A stretch of DNA of 64,000 nt from Lachnospiraceae bacterium P6B14 (GTDB taxonomy: Bacteria > Bacillota > Clostridia > Lachnospirales > Lachnospiraceae): positions 117,754 to 181,753 of the forward strand of contig JHWZ01000006.1 of the NCBI GenBank assembly GCA_000687695.1, given 5' to 3'. The position numbers and the translations under genes are program-made. Of this stretch, positions 17,931 through 27,530 are shown piece by piece; position 1 is the stretch's first letter, and each line of letters begins with the position of its first letter. Under the pieces are notes generated by a model. The model was not told where the DNA came from. It searched no databases and saw only the letters and a list, made by a program, of their open reading frames with translations.

Positions 17931-18684
17931 AAAACTCAATATAAGTGATTACCTGATACCTATAGGAACTATCATAGGGATCATCATAATCTGGCAGCTG
18001 GCTCATATGGCAGGCTGGTTGCCGAAGTATATGCTCCCTTCTCCCATGGATGTAGCAAGGGCATTTGTAAATGATTTTCCATTACTTATGAAGCATGCAG
18101 GTACGACTCTGTACGAGGCTTTTGCCGGACTCGGGATTGCCATCATATTAGCACTCGTACTGTCGGCGCTGATGGACAGGTTTTCATTTTTATACAAGGC
18201 TCTGAATCCTGTTCTGGTTCTCACGCAAACCATCCCCACTGTCGCGATAGCGCCACTCTTGGTATTGTGGATGGGCTACGAGACCGCACCGAAGATCACC
18301 TTGGTCGTGATAGCAGGATTTTTCCCGCTGGTTGTAAACCTTTTAAATGGTTACCGCGCAGCGGATGCCGACGCCATAAAAATGATGCGCGCCATGGGTG
18401 CAGGACCATGGCAGGTGTTCTTTCATGTAAAGCTGCCGGGGAGTGCGAGTCACTTTTTTTCAGGATTATACATAGCAACATCCTACGCTATAGTCGGTGC
18501 CGTGATATCCGAATGGCTCGGCGGTTTTTCCGGACTCGGGGTTTACATGACGAGAGTTAAAAAAAGCTTCTCGTATGACAAGATGTTTGCAGTTATCTTT
18601 CTGATATCATTTATCAGTCTGATACTGTTAAAAATAATAAAAATAATAAGAAACAAAACAGTTTCTTGGGAGGAAGAAAAATGA
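17902..18684 (+). CDS. thiX: ABC transporter permease for a thiamine pyrimidine precursor (ThiX-like)
   Basis: A 260-residue membrane subunit of the SsuC/TauC/ThiX permease family with about six hydrophobic segments and the ATPase-contact loop ADAIKMMRAMGAGPWQVFF. No ATG gives a full N-terminus; TTG 17902 with GAGG nine bases upstream, inside the previous gene, is the likely start. The TPP riboswitch and the ThiY-like receptor make pyrimidine uptake (HMP or its formylamino derivative) the likely function rather than sulfonate uptake. Confidence 0.85.
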   Translation: MKKRSQNTTKKLNISDYLIPIGTIIGIIIIWQLAHMAGWLPKYMLPSPMDVARAFVNDFPLLMKHAGTTLYEAFAGLGIAIILALVLSALMDRFSFLYKALNPVLVLTQTIPTVAIAPLLVLWMGYETAPKITLVVIAGFFPLVVNLLNGYRAADADAIKMMRAMGAGPWQVFFHVKLPGSASHFFSGLYIATSYAIVGAVISEWLGGFSGLGVYMTRVKKSFSYDKMFAVIFLISFISLILLKIIKIIRNKTVSWEEEK

Positions 18685-19703
18685 AAAAAACAGTTGCATT
18701 ATTATTGGTACTTGTGATGTCACTCTCACTCGTAGGCTGCGGTGATGACAGTCAGAAGAGCTCTTCTTCAGACAATAATGACACCACAACTAAGCTGGCA
18801 GAGCCGGCAGATATTACCATGGTTCTTGATTGGACACCAAACACCAATCACACAGGTTTATATGTTGCAGAGGAAAAAGGATTTTTCAAAGAGAATAACT
18901 TAAATGTAACTATCGTTCAGCCACCCGATAGCGGAGCTACCCAGATGGTAGCATCAGGCGATGCTCAGTTCGGTATCGAGTTTCAGGATACTATGGCACC
19001 CGCTCTTGCGCAGGCTGACCCTCTTCCGATAACTGCTGTAGCTGCCGTATTGCAGCACAACACATCCGGACTTGTTTCTCTGAAGGATAAGGGCATCGAC
19101 AGCTTCGGAAAGATGGCAGATCACTCATATGCAACCTGGGATTCGCCGACAGAGCAGGCAATACTAAAATACCTCTGTGAAAAGGACGGCGGAGATTTCA
19201 GCAAGGTAAACATGATCTCGACTTATGTTGAGGACATCGTCGCAGGCTTGAACTCAGATATTGACAGCGTTTGGATCTACGCCGGATGGGACAAGGTAAA
19301 ACTTGAGATGGAGAACATCGATCACAACTTCCTTCTTTTCAAGGACGCCGACCCGGTATTCGATTACTACACTCCGGTTTTGATCGCAAATAATGATTAT
19401 CTCGAGAAAAACGCAGATGCTTCCAAGGCGTTTGTCGCTGCGGTTAAAAAAGGCTACGAGTACGCTGCCGAGAATCCTGACGAGGCTGCAGATATCCTCC
19501 TGAAAGCTGCTCCGGAGCTTGACAAAGATCTTGTCAAAAAAAGCCAGGCTTACTTAAGCACTCAGTATATAGCGGACGCAAAGAGCTGGGGAGTGATCGA
19601 TCCGGCACGTTGGAATGCTTTTTATAAATGGTTAAACGAAAACAAACTCGTGGAAAATGAGCTTCCCGAGAACGCGGGACTCTCTACAGATTACCTGTCA
19701 TAA
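18681..19703 (+). CDS. thiY: ThiY-like pyrimidine-precursor-binding lipoprotein
   Basis: Extracellular receptor of the ABC importer. The frame opens at a TTG at 18666, but those five codons are the ribosome site (GGGAGGAAG); ATG 18681 is the start, giving 340 residues. A lipoprotein signal ends Leu-Val-Gly-Cys. The NMT1/THI5-like fold is marked by MVLDWTPNTNHTGLYVAEEKG, characteristic of ThiY proteins that bind 4-amino-5-(hydroxymethyl)-2-methylpyrimidine or its N-formyl derivative. Aliphatic sulfonate receptors are related but do not share this start. Confidence 0.88.
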   Translation: MKKTVALLLVLVMSLSLVGCGDDSQKSSSSDNNDTTTKLAEPADITMVLDWTPNTNHTGLYVAEEKGFFKENNLNVTIVQPPDSGATQMVASGDAQFGIEFQDTMAPALAQADPLPITAVAAVLQHNTSGLVSLKDKGIDSFGKMADHSYATWDSPTEQAILKYLCEKDGGDFSKVNMISTYVEDIVAGLNSDIDSVWIYAGWDKVKLEMENIDHNFLLFKDADPVFDYYTPVLIANNDYLEKNADASKAFVAAVKKGYEYAAENPDEAADILLKAAPELDKDLVKKSQAYLSTQYIADAKSWGVIDPARWNAFYKWLNENKLVENELPENAGLSTDYLS

Positions 19704-19723
19704 GCTTTGGGTATGGGGATACA

Positions 19724-20452
19724 ATGCAAGAATTAAGTATTAAAAATATAAGCAAGTCTTTTGACGGCAGGCAGGTTCTGCATGACGTCAACCTGACTCT
19801 CTATCCGGGTGAAATAGTAGCCCTGCTTGGTATCAGCGGCGGAGGAAAAACAACGCTGTTTAACATCATAGCAGGCTTACTGAAACCCGATACGGGCGAT
19901 GTTATTCTTGACGGAGAAAGCATCCTCGGACAACCGGGGCGCATAAGTTATATGCTGCAAAAAGATCTTTTGCTTCCGCATAAGACTCTTATCGATAACA
20001 TCGCTCTCCCCCTCATCATCAGGGGCATGAAAAAAAAGGACGCGCGCGAGATAGTAAAAAGTCATCTTGATCAGTTTGGTCTGAAGGGGCATGAAAAATC
20101 GCATCCTTCAGAGCTGTCCGGAGGGATGCGACAGCGTGCGGCATTACTGCGTACTTATCTTTTTTCAGGAGAAGTAGCATTACTTGACGAGCCTTTTTCC
20201 GCTCTCGATACCATCACCCGCTCCGCTATGCATATCTGGTATCTGTCCGTGATGGAGGATTTGAAACTGCCTACTATTTTTATCACTCACGATGTTGATG
20301 AGGCAATTCTTCTCGCAGATCGTATCGCCATACTTTCATCCAAAAAAATAAGCGAAATAATAAGCATAGAAAACAGACCACAAAAGACAAAAGAATTCCT
20401 TTTAACAAAGGAGTTTCTTGATTATAAAAGAAGAATAGTAGACCTTATATGA
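19724..20452 (+). CDS. thiZ: ABC transporter ATP-binding protein (ThiZ-like)
   Basis: ATPase of the pyrimidine importer, 242 residues, with Walker A GISGGGKTT (about 37-45), signature LSGGMRQRAALLR, Walker B VALLDEPFSALD and switch FITHDVDEA. Last gene of the TPP-riboswitch operon, 20 bases after thiY. Confidence 0.88.
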   Translation: MQELSIKNISKSFDGRQVLHDVNLTLYPGEIVALLGISGGGKTTLFNIIAGLLKPDTGDVILDGESILGQPGRISYMLQKDLLLPHKTLIDNIALPLIIRGMKKKDAREIVKSHLDQFGLKGHEKSHPSELSGGMRQRAALLRTYLFSGEVALLDEPFSALDTITRSAMHIWYLSVMEDLKLPTIFITHDVDEAILLADRIAILSSKKISEIISIENRPQKTKEFLLTKEFLDYKRRIVDLI

Positions 20453-20453
20453 A

Positions 20454-20508
20454 AAATCCCCCCACACCGTTTAGAACAGCATAGGGGAACCTTCCAAAAA
20501 GGGGATTT
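20454..20508. terminator. weak hairpin between the thi operon and the GH16 gene
   Basis: AAATCCCC (20454-20461) and GGGGATTT (20501-20508) pair around a long loop between convergent genes. There is no clear U-tract on either strand, so termination function is a guess. Confidence 0.35.
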
Positions 20509-20523
20509 ATATAAAACAACCTG

Positions 20524-22902
20524 TCACCCAATCTCCTCAAGCAACACATCATCTATAAACACATGATGTGTCTCGCTAATGCGTTTTCCGCCAACAGATC
20601 CGAGCGTTATATTGAAACGGCTCTTTACATCTGTCTGATAATCCATCTTGAACTCTTTTGTAAATGTCTGCCACTCATTTGTTACCGTCGGCTCTTCGTT
20701 GCCGCTGTAGATGGCATCCCAGATATTATCGCTCTCACCGTTGTGAAGGAGACGATACTGGATCTTTCTTTCTACTGTCGATTTTGCTCTAAATGAAATC
20801 CTGTATTTCTTTCCGTACTCAAGGTTTATGTTTTCCTGATTGAGCTGTATATACCAGTCATCAGAATCACTTCCGGTATCATTTATTGTGATATCAAGTG
20901 CGTTTGTTTCTGAAAGCGAATCTACAACCGAGTTTGCTTCAGCAGGTGAGTTTACGTACATACTCCAGTTTGACATGCCATCATCGAACGTACCGTTTTT
21001 CAAAAGTGCATTGTCTGTAAGACTGACATCGTCAACATAGTATGTACCCGGCTCGATGAACAGGATTGCAAAGTTCGCCTTGTCGCGTGTAATGTCTTTT
21101 GCAAGATCAAACTTCACCTCGTAAGCTGTCTCCTTATCAGTGACAACTTGCGGCTCGAAATCAATGTTGCCATATTCAAAACGTACTGACTTCTCATCCT
21201 CTGTGGCATTTTCCTTATATGCCTTGTAGGAAAGGAGATATGTGCCCGCCTTAAGTAATCCCAACTCGTTCTGCTCAATGATAACCGGATGAGCCTTGCT
21301 TGTTCCTTTCGGAGCAACTACCTTCAGGCGACGTTCATTCTTCGTATTTGTAACCGAAATATACTTTGCGTCTCTCTTGAAGTATTCCCAGTTTCCGAGA
21401 CGATTCTTGCCCTGGTCAAATGTTCCGTTGTAGATATAGTTTCCGGTCGGTGTTACACTTTTCCCTGTGCTTCCGCCACCACCTGTTTTTACAAGTTTAA
21501 CATTGCTGAGCTCTATATCCGCTGTCGACCCGAGTGCACCGTAGTTGAAATCAAGTCGTCCGTTCGGATCGGAGTTCTGTGTGATCGAAAAATTGTAAGT
21601 AAAGGTCTGGTTCTCTGTTGTCAGATCAGCTGTCTGCTGTGGCAGATATCCTACCCATCCCTGATCAGGTCCCTGGAGAGCAACCTTCATTTTTCTCGGC
21701 TCAGATGCCTTCGCATCGAAAGTAAGACGATAGGATGCACCTTTCTCCATGGGGAGATTGTTCTGTACCAACTGAAGTGAATAGTCTACGGTTCCCTCTG
21801 CTTTTGTCGTAAGTGTTACTTTATTATCAGCAATCTTTGCTTCGCCCTCACCACCGTTTGCAAGCTTGAAAGCCCAATCCTTATCAGCGGTCAGATTCTC
21901 TGCCTCTGCGAAATCACCGTTCACGATATAGTTTCCGTTTGCATCCGGATCGCGGAGTTTAACTTCTTTACTATCCTCCGGCGCATCGGAAATCACGTTT
22001 TCATTATACTTTGATGCAGGCAACTGATAAGCGCGTACATAGTCTACTGCCATCTCCTGGTTATCCATATCGGCATCGGTATCTGCATTTGTCTCACCTA
22101 CCCAGTTGTTACCTACCGCGAGGTTCAGGATCAGATAGAAATCCTGATCGAACGGAGCTGGGAAAGTAAGCTTGTCACCACCCTCTGCTGATGTATACCA
22201 GTCTCTCACCTCATGGTATTTTACACCGTCGATATACCACGTGATACGTCCCGGTACCCACTCTACAGCATATGTGTGATATGCTTCGTAGAAATCTTTT
22301 TTACCCTTTTTAACTGTGTATGTTCCCTGAGACTCTTTGTGAGGCTTTCCATAATGTATCGTTCCGAAAAGCTTGTCTGTCTGTGATCCCCATACCTCTG
22401 CGATATCGAGCTCTCCACACATAGGCCACTGACCGTAGAGCATCTCATTTGTCGGCATCATCCAGAATGCCGGCAGGTAACCTGCGCCCTTAGGCATTCT
22501 TATTCTTGCTTCAAACACTCCGTACTTGAAATCATGTTTGTTCTGTGTGCTGATTCGACCTGATGTGTACTGGTTGTCGCCAACCTTTTTCGGTTTGATG
22601 TGAAGCTTACCGTCGCTCACCTGGATGTTCTCCGATGAGTCAACATACTCCTGGCGCTCCTCGTTTACCCAACCGCGCTCGTGGAGTTCGACGTTCCAAT
22701 CGTTTCTGTTCAGCGAGCTTCCGTCGAAGTTCTCTTCCCACTTAAGCTTGTAGCCTTTGAGGTTCAGTTTTTTTGAACCCGGTTTAGCTACCGTTGCTGT
22801 TGTGGTCTTTGTTTTTTTTGCTGCCTCTGCCGGCGATGCCGGTATAACTGTTGCTATCATTGCTGCTGCAAGAGCTACGCTAATTATTCTTTTTAATTTC
22901 AT
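20524..22902 (-). CDS. secreted GH16 endo-beta-glucanase (laminarinase-type) with three CBM4_9-like modules
   Basis: A 792-residue exported glycoside hydrolase. The frame opens at 22941, but AGGGGG lies six bases before ATG 22902, and the residues from there form a signal peptide ending Ala-Glu-Ala. The GH16 domain spans about residues 45-305 with the active-site motif GELDIAEVWG near 163; the extra residue between the catalytic carboxylates (ELDIAE) is the laminarinase-type beta-bulge, unlike lichenases (EIDIEF). Three modules with CBM4_9 character follow (starts near YIVNGDF, YIYNGTF and LLKNGTF). No sortase motif or SLH domain is seen. It follows the large carbohydrate-binding protein in the same operon. 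Likely substrate: beta-1,3 or mixed-linkage glucan. Confidence 0.9.
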   Translation of the reverse strand: MKLKRIISVALAAAMIATVIPASPAEAAKKTKTTTATVAKPGSKKLNLKGYKLKWEENFDGSSLNRNDWNVELHERGWVNEERQEYVDSSENIQVSDGKLHIKPKKVGDNQYTSGRISTQNKHDFKYGVFEARIRMPKGAGYLPAFWMMPTNEMLYGQWPMCGELDIAEVWGSQTDKLFGTIHYGKPHKESQGTYTVKKGKKDFYEAYHTYAVEWVPGRITWYIDGVKYHEVRDWYTSAEGGDKLTFPAPFDQDFYLILNLAVGNNWVGETNADTDADMDNQEMAVDYVRAYQLPASKYNENVISDAPEDSKEVKLRDPDANGNYIVNGDFAEAENLTADKDWAFKLANGGEGEAKIADNKVTLTTKAEGTVDYSLQLVQNNLPMEKGASYRLTFDAKASEPRKMKVALQGPDQGWVGYLPQQTADLTTENQTFTYNFSITQNSDPNGRLDFNYGALGSTADIELSNVKLVKTGGGGSTGKSVTPTGNYIYNGTFDQGKNRLGNWEYFKRDAKYISVTNTKNERRLKVVAPKGTSKAHPVIIEQNELGLLKAGTYLLSYKAYKENATEDEKSVRFEYGNIDFEPQVVTDKETAYEVKFDLAKDITRDKANFAILFIEPGTYYVDDVSLTDNALLKNGTFDDGMSNWSMYVNSPAEANSVVDSLSETNALDITINDTGSDSDDWYIQLNQENINLEYGKKYRISFRAKSTVERKIQYRLLHNGESDNIWDAIYSGNEEPTVTNEWQTFTKEFKMDYQTDVKSRFNITLGSVGGKRISETHHVFIDDVLLEEIG

Positions 22903-22959
22903 CATTATCCCCCTAAGATATTTAGAAAAATAAATCGACACTTTTTTTCTCTGTAACTA

Positions 22960-25900
22960 TTATTCTACCTCGACAAGATAAGCATAATAAATTGTTATTA
23001 CCGATGCCTGTGTCTGACCTTCTCTCACTTTACCCATATTAATCTGGTAATTAACTTGATCATCCTGACCTACGAGGTCAACATCAATACTTACTTCTTT
23101 TTCCTCACCAGCTGCAAAATCCGTCAATTCACTGCTATATGTTGTCCAACTTCCGCCATCATGCTGAAGCAGCGTCTTGATTGTCCTAGCACTTGTCGAT
23201 TTAGCCTTGTAAACCAGCTTATATCTCTTTCCTTCTTGCAACGGAACCATTGTCTGTTTAAGCTGTACCGAATAATCATTATCTGAGTCACCGATAATTG
23301 TAAACTGAGGCTTTCCATCCACAATACTATAGGATGCGTTTCCCGGGATCTCCTCCCAGTGTCCCCAGCCATCAGCTGAATTAATAAACGAACTGTTGGT
23401 TGCAATATTCCTTCTCTGTGTAACCTTTACATTTGAGTATTCGATCTGATAACTCGTTGATGAGTCATTTGCATGTCTTCCCATATTAATGAAGAACTTA
23501 GCTGCATTTGTATCAGCCTGATCCCATGGAAGGCCAAAGCTGATATGGGTTGTTGTTCCGGTCAATTCTACCAACTTCTCACTATACGTCGCATAGTCTC
23601 CTCTGTTTTTCTGAATACCGATTTGGATTGTTTTACTTCCATCCGTCAAAAGCTTTGCGTCTGCTTCTATTTCGTAAACATAACCATTTCTCAAAGTCAC
23701 ATTTTGATCAAGCTGAACATCCCAAATGTTTGTTTGTGAATCAGTAATATTACATGTTACTTTATTATCATTAACCGACCCTGTGGCAAACCAACTCTTA
23801 TCACCCCATGCTGTGTTTTCACCGACTGTAAATGGTGACACATTCTGAAGTATTTGTACTGCTGTAACTTCTTCCTGAGTATTATTTTCACCTGTCTGAC
23901 TGCCTGATCCGCTTTCACCATTTCCACCGCTTCCGGATCCCTGCACGATTGCATCATCACCGGATACAGCTTCTGTTGTATCCTCAAGTCTCGGGTTGCT
24001 GATTGTTATTGTTGATGCAGGAGTATCAAGTGCAACTCGCGGATTCTGTGACTCATCATACATCTTTCCGAGAGACAACTGGAATGCACAGTCAACTCCG
24101 TCCGTCATTGAACCACCATTCAACTCGATAACCTTTGAGATGTTATTCTCTCCAGCTGCAAGATTGAATGCGACGCCTCCGCACCAAGTACTATCTCCCT
24201 GCATAATCGCAAGCTTTACTCTTCTTGCTGCTGTCGATGTGATGGTTGCAGTGAACTTATATTTATTGTTTTTTGTAAGTCCCAAGCCTGTCTGTTTAAT
24301 CTGAATATGCCAGTCTTCTGAACCTGCATTTGTAATCGTCGCTGTTGCTACTCCGTTGGCAAACGCAACACTTGCAGCAGCAGCTTCATTTATGTAATTT
24401 GACCACTCGTCACCTGCAAATGAAGTATTGCGGAGATAGTTTCCATCCGCTGCTGCGCCTGAACCTGTTCCCTGCTCAGGAGCATCCTGAACTGCATTAT
24501 CCTCGATAGCCACTCTTGTTATCTTATATGTAAGAGTTGCTCCCTCACCCCGGAATCTCATGCGATAATACTTCGGGTTAGGTGTCGTTGCATTGCTATA
24601 GAATGAATCAAACGGAAGTGAAATATTATAAGTCTTCTCTGCCGCCTGTACAGTTACTGTTCTATCCGGTGTTGCATACCAATCATTCCACCCATCTGAC
24701 ATAGCTGCAAGAAGAAGTTTCGGCGCTGTATGGCCTGCTGCTACAGATACATTCTTTACAACTACTGTTACATTCAGATGCTTTCCACGTACGTCCTGAT
24801 TTCCTGACGGAAGATTTGCTCCACCGCAGTTTTCGAGATTCTCCTCGAGAACATGTGCACCTGCACTTGCTACATAAGCTGTGCTTCCTGTAACCTCTTC
24901 TCCGATAGCATGTCCTGCTGCAGCGCCACCGTCGCCAGCGCCGCCACCGCCGGAACCGCCGCCGCTTCCTCCGCCCGGCTTCTTTCCGCCTGTAGCCGGA
25001 GTGTCCTCTGTTATTTCTACTTTTTCTTTTGTATCGAGATCTTTTCCTGTCTTGTTATCTACGATATTTGAAACGTCCTGACCTTTTGCTGTCTCGATCT
25101 TTGTCCCCTCTTTTTCTACTGAAACAATTGCCTTTGATGTATCTGCCTGGCTAAGATCGATTGTTGTCTGTTTCTTTGAATCGCCACTTAGATCTGCGGA
25201 TGCACCGCCTACTACCTTTACGTTTGAAACAGTAGCGTTACCATTTGCCTCGACCTTGAGAGCAGCTCCCTCAGCCTTATTTGTTACCTGATCGATCACT
25301 GCATCATCCTTGGCAACAGCTGTTACCTTTGTCTGATCACTGCCGGCCTTCTCTGCGAGCTCAACTCTTTTGATATGGCTCTCCTCACCGGCAACCAGAT
25401 CAAGGTTTGCTCCCTTGCTCTCAACTGCGATGGTTCCTACAGTCGAATCTCCGCTCGTCTTTACTGCAACCGGCTTAACGTTTCCGTCTACAACCACACT
25501 GCTGACTGAACCATCCAGTACCTCTACAGTATGTGTATCTGCAGGATCATCTTTCTTGTTGTCTGCTTTACCTTTTGTATTCTTTGCCAGCGCATTTTCT
25601 GTCTTTGCATCCAGCCCAAACAGGATTGCAGCTACACGTTTATTTGTATCAACCTTGATGTGTACTTTGTTTGATGTCATTACGCAAAGGCTGTTTCCGT
25701 TTCCCTTCTCTGTCCAGGTATCCGGCGCGATACTATCGATCCTAACCGTATCAAATGTTGCTTTGTTAACTATAGATGTCTTTGGTGAGTTAACGATCAA
25801 CTTCTTAGTGGAATAATCTCCCTTCGGGATAACCAGGTCCTTGGTCTTTTTCAGATTAAGTGTTATCGTCTTTACCTTTTTGTTTTTGAGCGCTTTACCG

Positions 25901-26061
25901 AGGTCACTTACATTTTTGTCGGTAAATGTCATATTCTTTGTTGCCTTAAACTTTTTTGTTGTCTTCTTGGCTGCTGATGTCACACCTCCATCCACAGGTG
26001 TGAGTGCGATCGCCATAGCGATCACTACCACAAATGCCACCAGTCTTTTCACGTTTTTCAT
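22960..26061 (-). CDS. large secreted non-catalytic carbohydrate-binding protein
   Basis: A 1033-residue exported protein with GGAGG eight bases before ATG 26061 and a signal peptide of about 30 residues. Residues about 40-350 are a Val/Thr/Asp/Lys-rich region with short repeated strand-like units (SSVVVDGNVKPVAVKTSG, STVGTIAVESKGANLDLVAG), which suggests a beta-solenoid. A Gly/Ser-rich linker (about 355-385) follows, then a jelly-roll-like part and three CBM4_9-like modules starting near YLRNTSF, ILQNVSPF and IATNSSF. No catalytic motif and no cell-wall anchor are visible. It precedes the GH16 gene by 57 bases and shares its module type, so it may hold the same glucan for the enzyme. Role inferred from domains only. 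Confidence 0.75.
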   Translation of the reverse strand: MKNVKRLVAFVVVIAMAIALTPVDGGVTSAAKKTTKKFKATKNMTFTDKNVSDLGKALKNKKVKTITLNLKKTKDLVIPKGDYSTKKLIVNSPKTSIVNKATFDTVRIDSIAPDTWTEKGNGNSLCVMTSNKVHIKVDTNKRVAAILFGLDAKTENALAKNTKGKADNKKDDPADTHTVEVLDGSVSSVVVDGNVKPVAVKTSGDSTVGTIAVESKGANLDLVAGEESHIKRVELAEKAGSDQTKVTAVAKDDAVIDQVTNKAEGAALKVEANGNATVSNVKVVGGASADLSGDSKKQTTIDLSQADTSKAIVSVEKEGTKIETAKGQDVSNIVDNKTGKDLDTKEKVEITEDTPATGGKKPGGGSGGGSGGGGAGDGGAAAGHAIGEEVTGSTAYVASAGAHVLEENLENCGGANLPSGNQDVRGKHLNVTVVVKNVSVAAGHTAPKLLLAAMSDGWNDWYATPDRTVTVQAAEKTYNISLPFDSFYSNATTPNPKYYRMRFRGEGATLTYKITRVAIEDNAVQDAPEQGTGSGAAADGNYLRNTSFAGDEWSNYINEAAAASVAFANGVATATITNAGSEDWHIQIKQTGLGLTKNNKYKFTATITSTAARRVKLAIMQGDSTWCGGVAFNLAAGENNISKVIELNGGSMTDGVDCAFQLSLGKMYDESQNPRVALDTPASTITISNPRLEDTTEAVSGDDAIVQGSGSGGNGESGSGSQTGENNTQEEVTAVQILQNVSPFTVGENTAWGDKSWFATGSVNDNKVTCNITDSQTNIWDVQLDQNVTLRNGYVYEIEADAKLLTDGSKTIQIGIQKNRGDYATYSEKLVELTGTTTHISFGLPWDQADTNAAKFFINMGRHANDSSTSYQIEYSNVKVTQRRNIATNSSFINSADGWGHWEEIPGNASYSIVDGKPQFTIIGDSDNDYSVQLKQTMVPLQEGKRYKLVYKAKSTSARTIKTLLQHDGGSWTTYSSELTDFAAGEEKEVSIDVDLVGQDDQVNYQINMGKVREGQTQASVITIYYAYLVEVE

Positions 26062-26260
26062 CGCGAAAACCTCCCTTTAGATAATTGATTTGTTTTAGTT
26101 TTTTTTCGTCACGGACTCTTATGTTAGCATCAGTATACAGGGAGATTTTTTTAATTTATATCGTTTTTATATCCTATTTGTCGTTTTAATTCACAATTTT
26201 ATAAAACTTACGAAAATCGGCTTGCGGAAAGTTTTGTCGCATTATTTCTAAAAAAACTTC

Positions 26261-26289
26261 TTGCATTCCACGACATGTTGTGATATATT
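26261..26289 (+). promoter_or_regulatory. promoter of the Big2 protein gene
   Basis: TTGCAT, 17-base spacer, TATATT on the plus strand, 45 bases before ATG 26334. Confidence 0.6.
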
Positions 26290-26333
26290 TAAGTTCCAGC
26301 CACTCCTGCTCCTGTGCAAAGGAGGGGTTTCTC

Positions 26334-27455
26334 ATGAATAATTCTTTATGTGCGGATTTTTTTTCCGCCAATCGAAGACAAGTAAATAAGCACAGGTTAT
26401 GTCGAAAAGTGATTTCCATTTTTGGTTTGTTATTATTGCTCGTTGGCAGTGTTCTTTTTGCGCCTCCGAATGCGGTTTCGGCTATGGATGTTACAGCACC
26501 TCCACCAAACGATTCGGACCCGGTGACTATCGCGGCTTCACGAAAAGGATTTGAGATCATCATTCTTTCTTCTTACAAGGAAACCATGAAAATTGGTGAA
26601 TCTAAAATAATCATTGCCGCCTCGACAGGCGGTCTCGATGTCTCATGGAAAAGTTCCAATTCAAAAGTAGCAAGCGTGGATATGTATGGAGTAGTGACAG
26701 CAAAAAAGGATGGGTCCTGCCAGATCACCGCCAAAACATCAGGTGCTGAGGCAAAGTGTACCATCCTTGTTGAAAAAACCACGATAACACTGAATACAAA
26801 AAGAGTGTCGATGGAAGGAGGTGCGACCTACCAGATGCAGGCTAACACCTCATCCGGGTCGCCGGTCACCTGGAAGTCATCAAAGCAGAGCGTCGCGATC
26901 ATCAGCGACGACGGCTTGATCCAGGCTATCAAACCCGGCACCTCTATCATCACGGCAACCGCTGACGGAGTAAAGGAGACGTGTACTCTGACGGTCTTAA
27001 AACCGTACATCAAACTTTCCGCTGATGAAATCAAGATGTATCGGGGTCAGACTGCAAGACTCAGCGCTATGGTCACTTCAGGACGTCCCGTGACATGGAA
27101 GTCCGGGCGGCCCAGCGTCGCAACTGTAGATGAAGCCGGACGCATCACGGCGGTGAAGCATGGCGAGGCGCGGATCAGCGCGAGCGTGGACGGCGTCACC
27201 AGGTACTGCACGATAACCGTCGCATCACCTACGATACGTCTGAACAAATCTTCAGTGACTATTAAGAAGGGAAAGACTTTTGAACTAAAGGCGACTGTCA
27301 GTTCAGGAAACATACCGACATTTACCTGTAGTGGAAAAAAAGTTGCAAGTGTCAATTCTTCCGGAGTGATCACGGCAAAGGCTAAGGGGAGCTGCACCGT
27401 GACAGTCAGGGAGGATGGCGCCGTAGCAAAGTGCAAGATCAAAGTAACTGATTAA
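26334..27455 (+). CDS. secreted protein with four Big2 Ig-like repeats
   Basis: A 373-residue exported protein. AGGAGG eight bases before ATG 26334 decides against the upstream in-frame ATG at 26280, which lies before the promoter -10. A long basic N-region precedes a hydrophobic core and Val-Ser-Ala cleavage site near residue 50. The rest is four tandem Big2 (bacterial Ig-like) domains of about 75 residues, each with a VTWKSS..SVA core and a GxxxITA strand. No catalytic domain, anchor or binding module was seen. Such repeats usually act as stalks or adhesive domains. Convergent with the gene at 27531; shared terminator between them. Confidence 0.85.
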   Translation: MNNSLCADFFSANRRQVNKHRLCRKVISIFGLLLLLVGSVLFAPPNAVSAMDVTAPPPNDSDPVTIAASRKGFEIIILSSYKETMKIGESKIIIAASTGGLDVSWKSSNSKVASVDMYGVVTAKKDGSCQITAKTSGAEAKCTILVEKTTITLNTKRVSMEGGATYQMQANTSSGSPVTWKSSKQSVAIISDDGLIQAIKPGTSIITATADGVKETCTLTVLKPYIKLSADEIKMYRGQTARLSAMVTSGRPVTWKSGRPSVATVDEAGRITAVKHGEARISASVDGVTRYCTITVASPTIRLNKSSVTIKKGKTFELKATVSSGNIPTFTCSGKKVASVNSSGVITAKAKGSCTVTVREDGAVAKCKIKVTD

Positions 27456-27497
27456 TCTGGTTTTTATGACAGGAGCAGGAGAGGTTATTTTTAGTAC

Positions 27498-27529
27498 AAA
27501 AAAGGAGCTCTTACAGAGCTCCTTTTTTT
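27498..27529. terminator. bidirectional terminator
   Basis: AAAAAAGGAGCTC, 5-base loop, GAGCTCCTTTTTTT; symmetric, so it serves both convergent genes. The same stem recurs at 32201-32229. Confidence 0.9.
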
Positions 27530-27530
27530 A

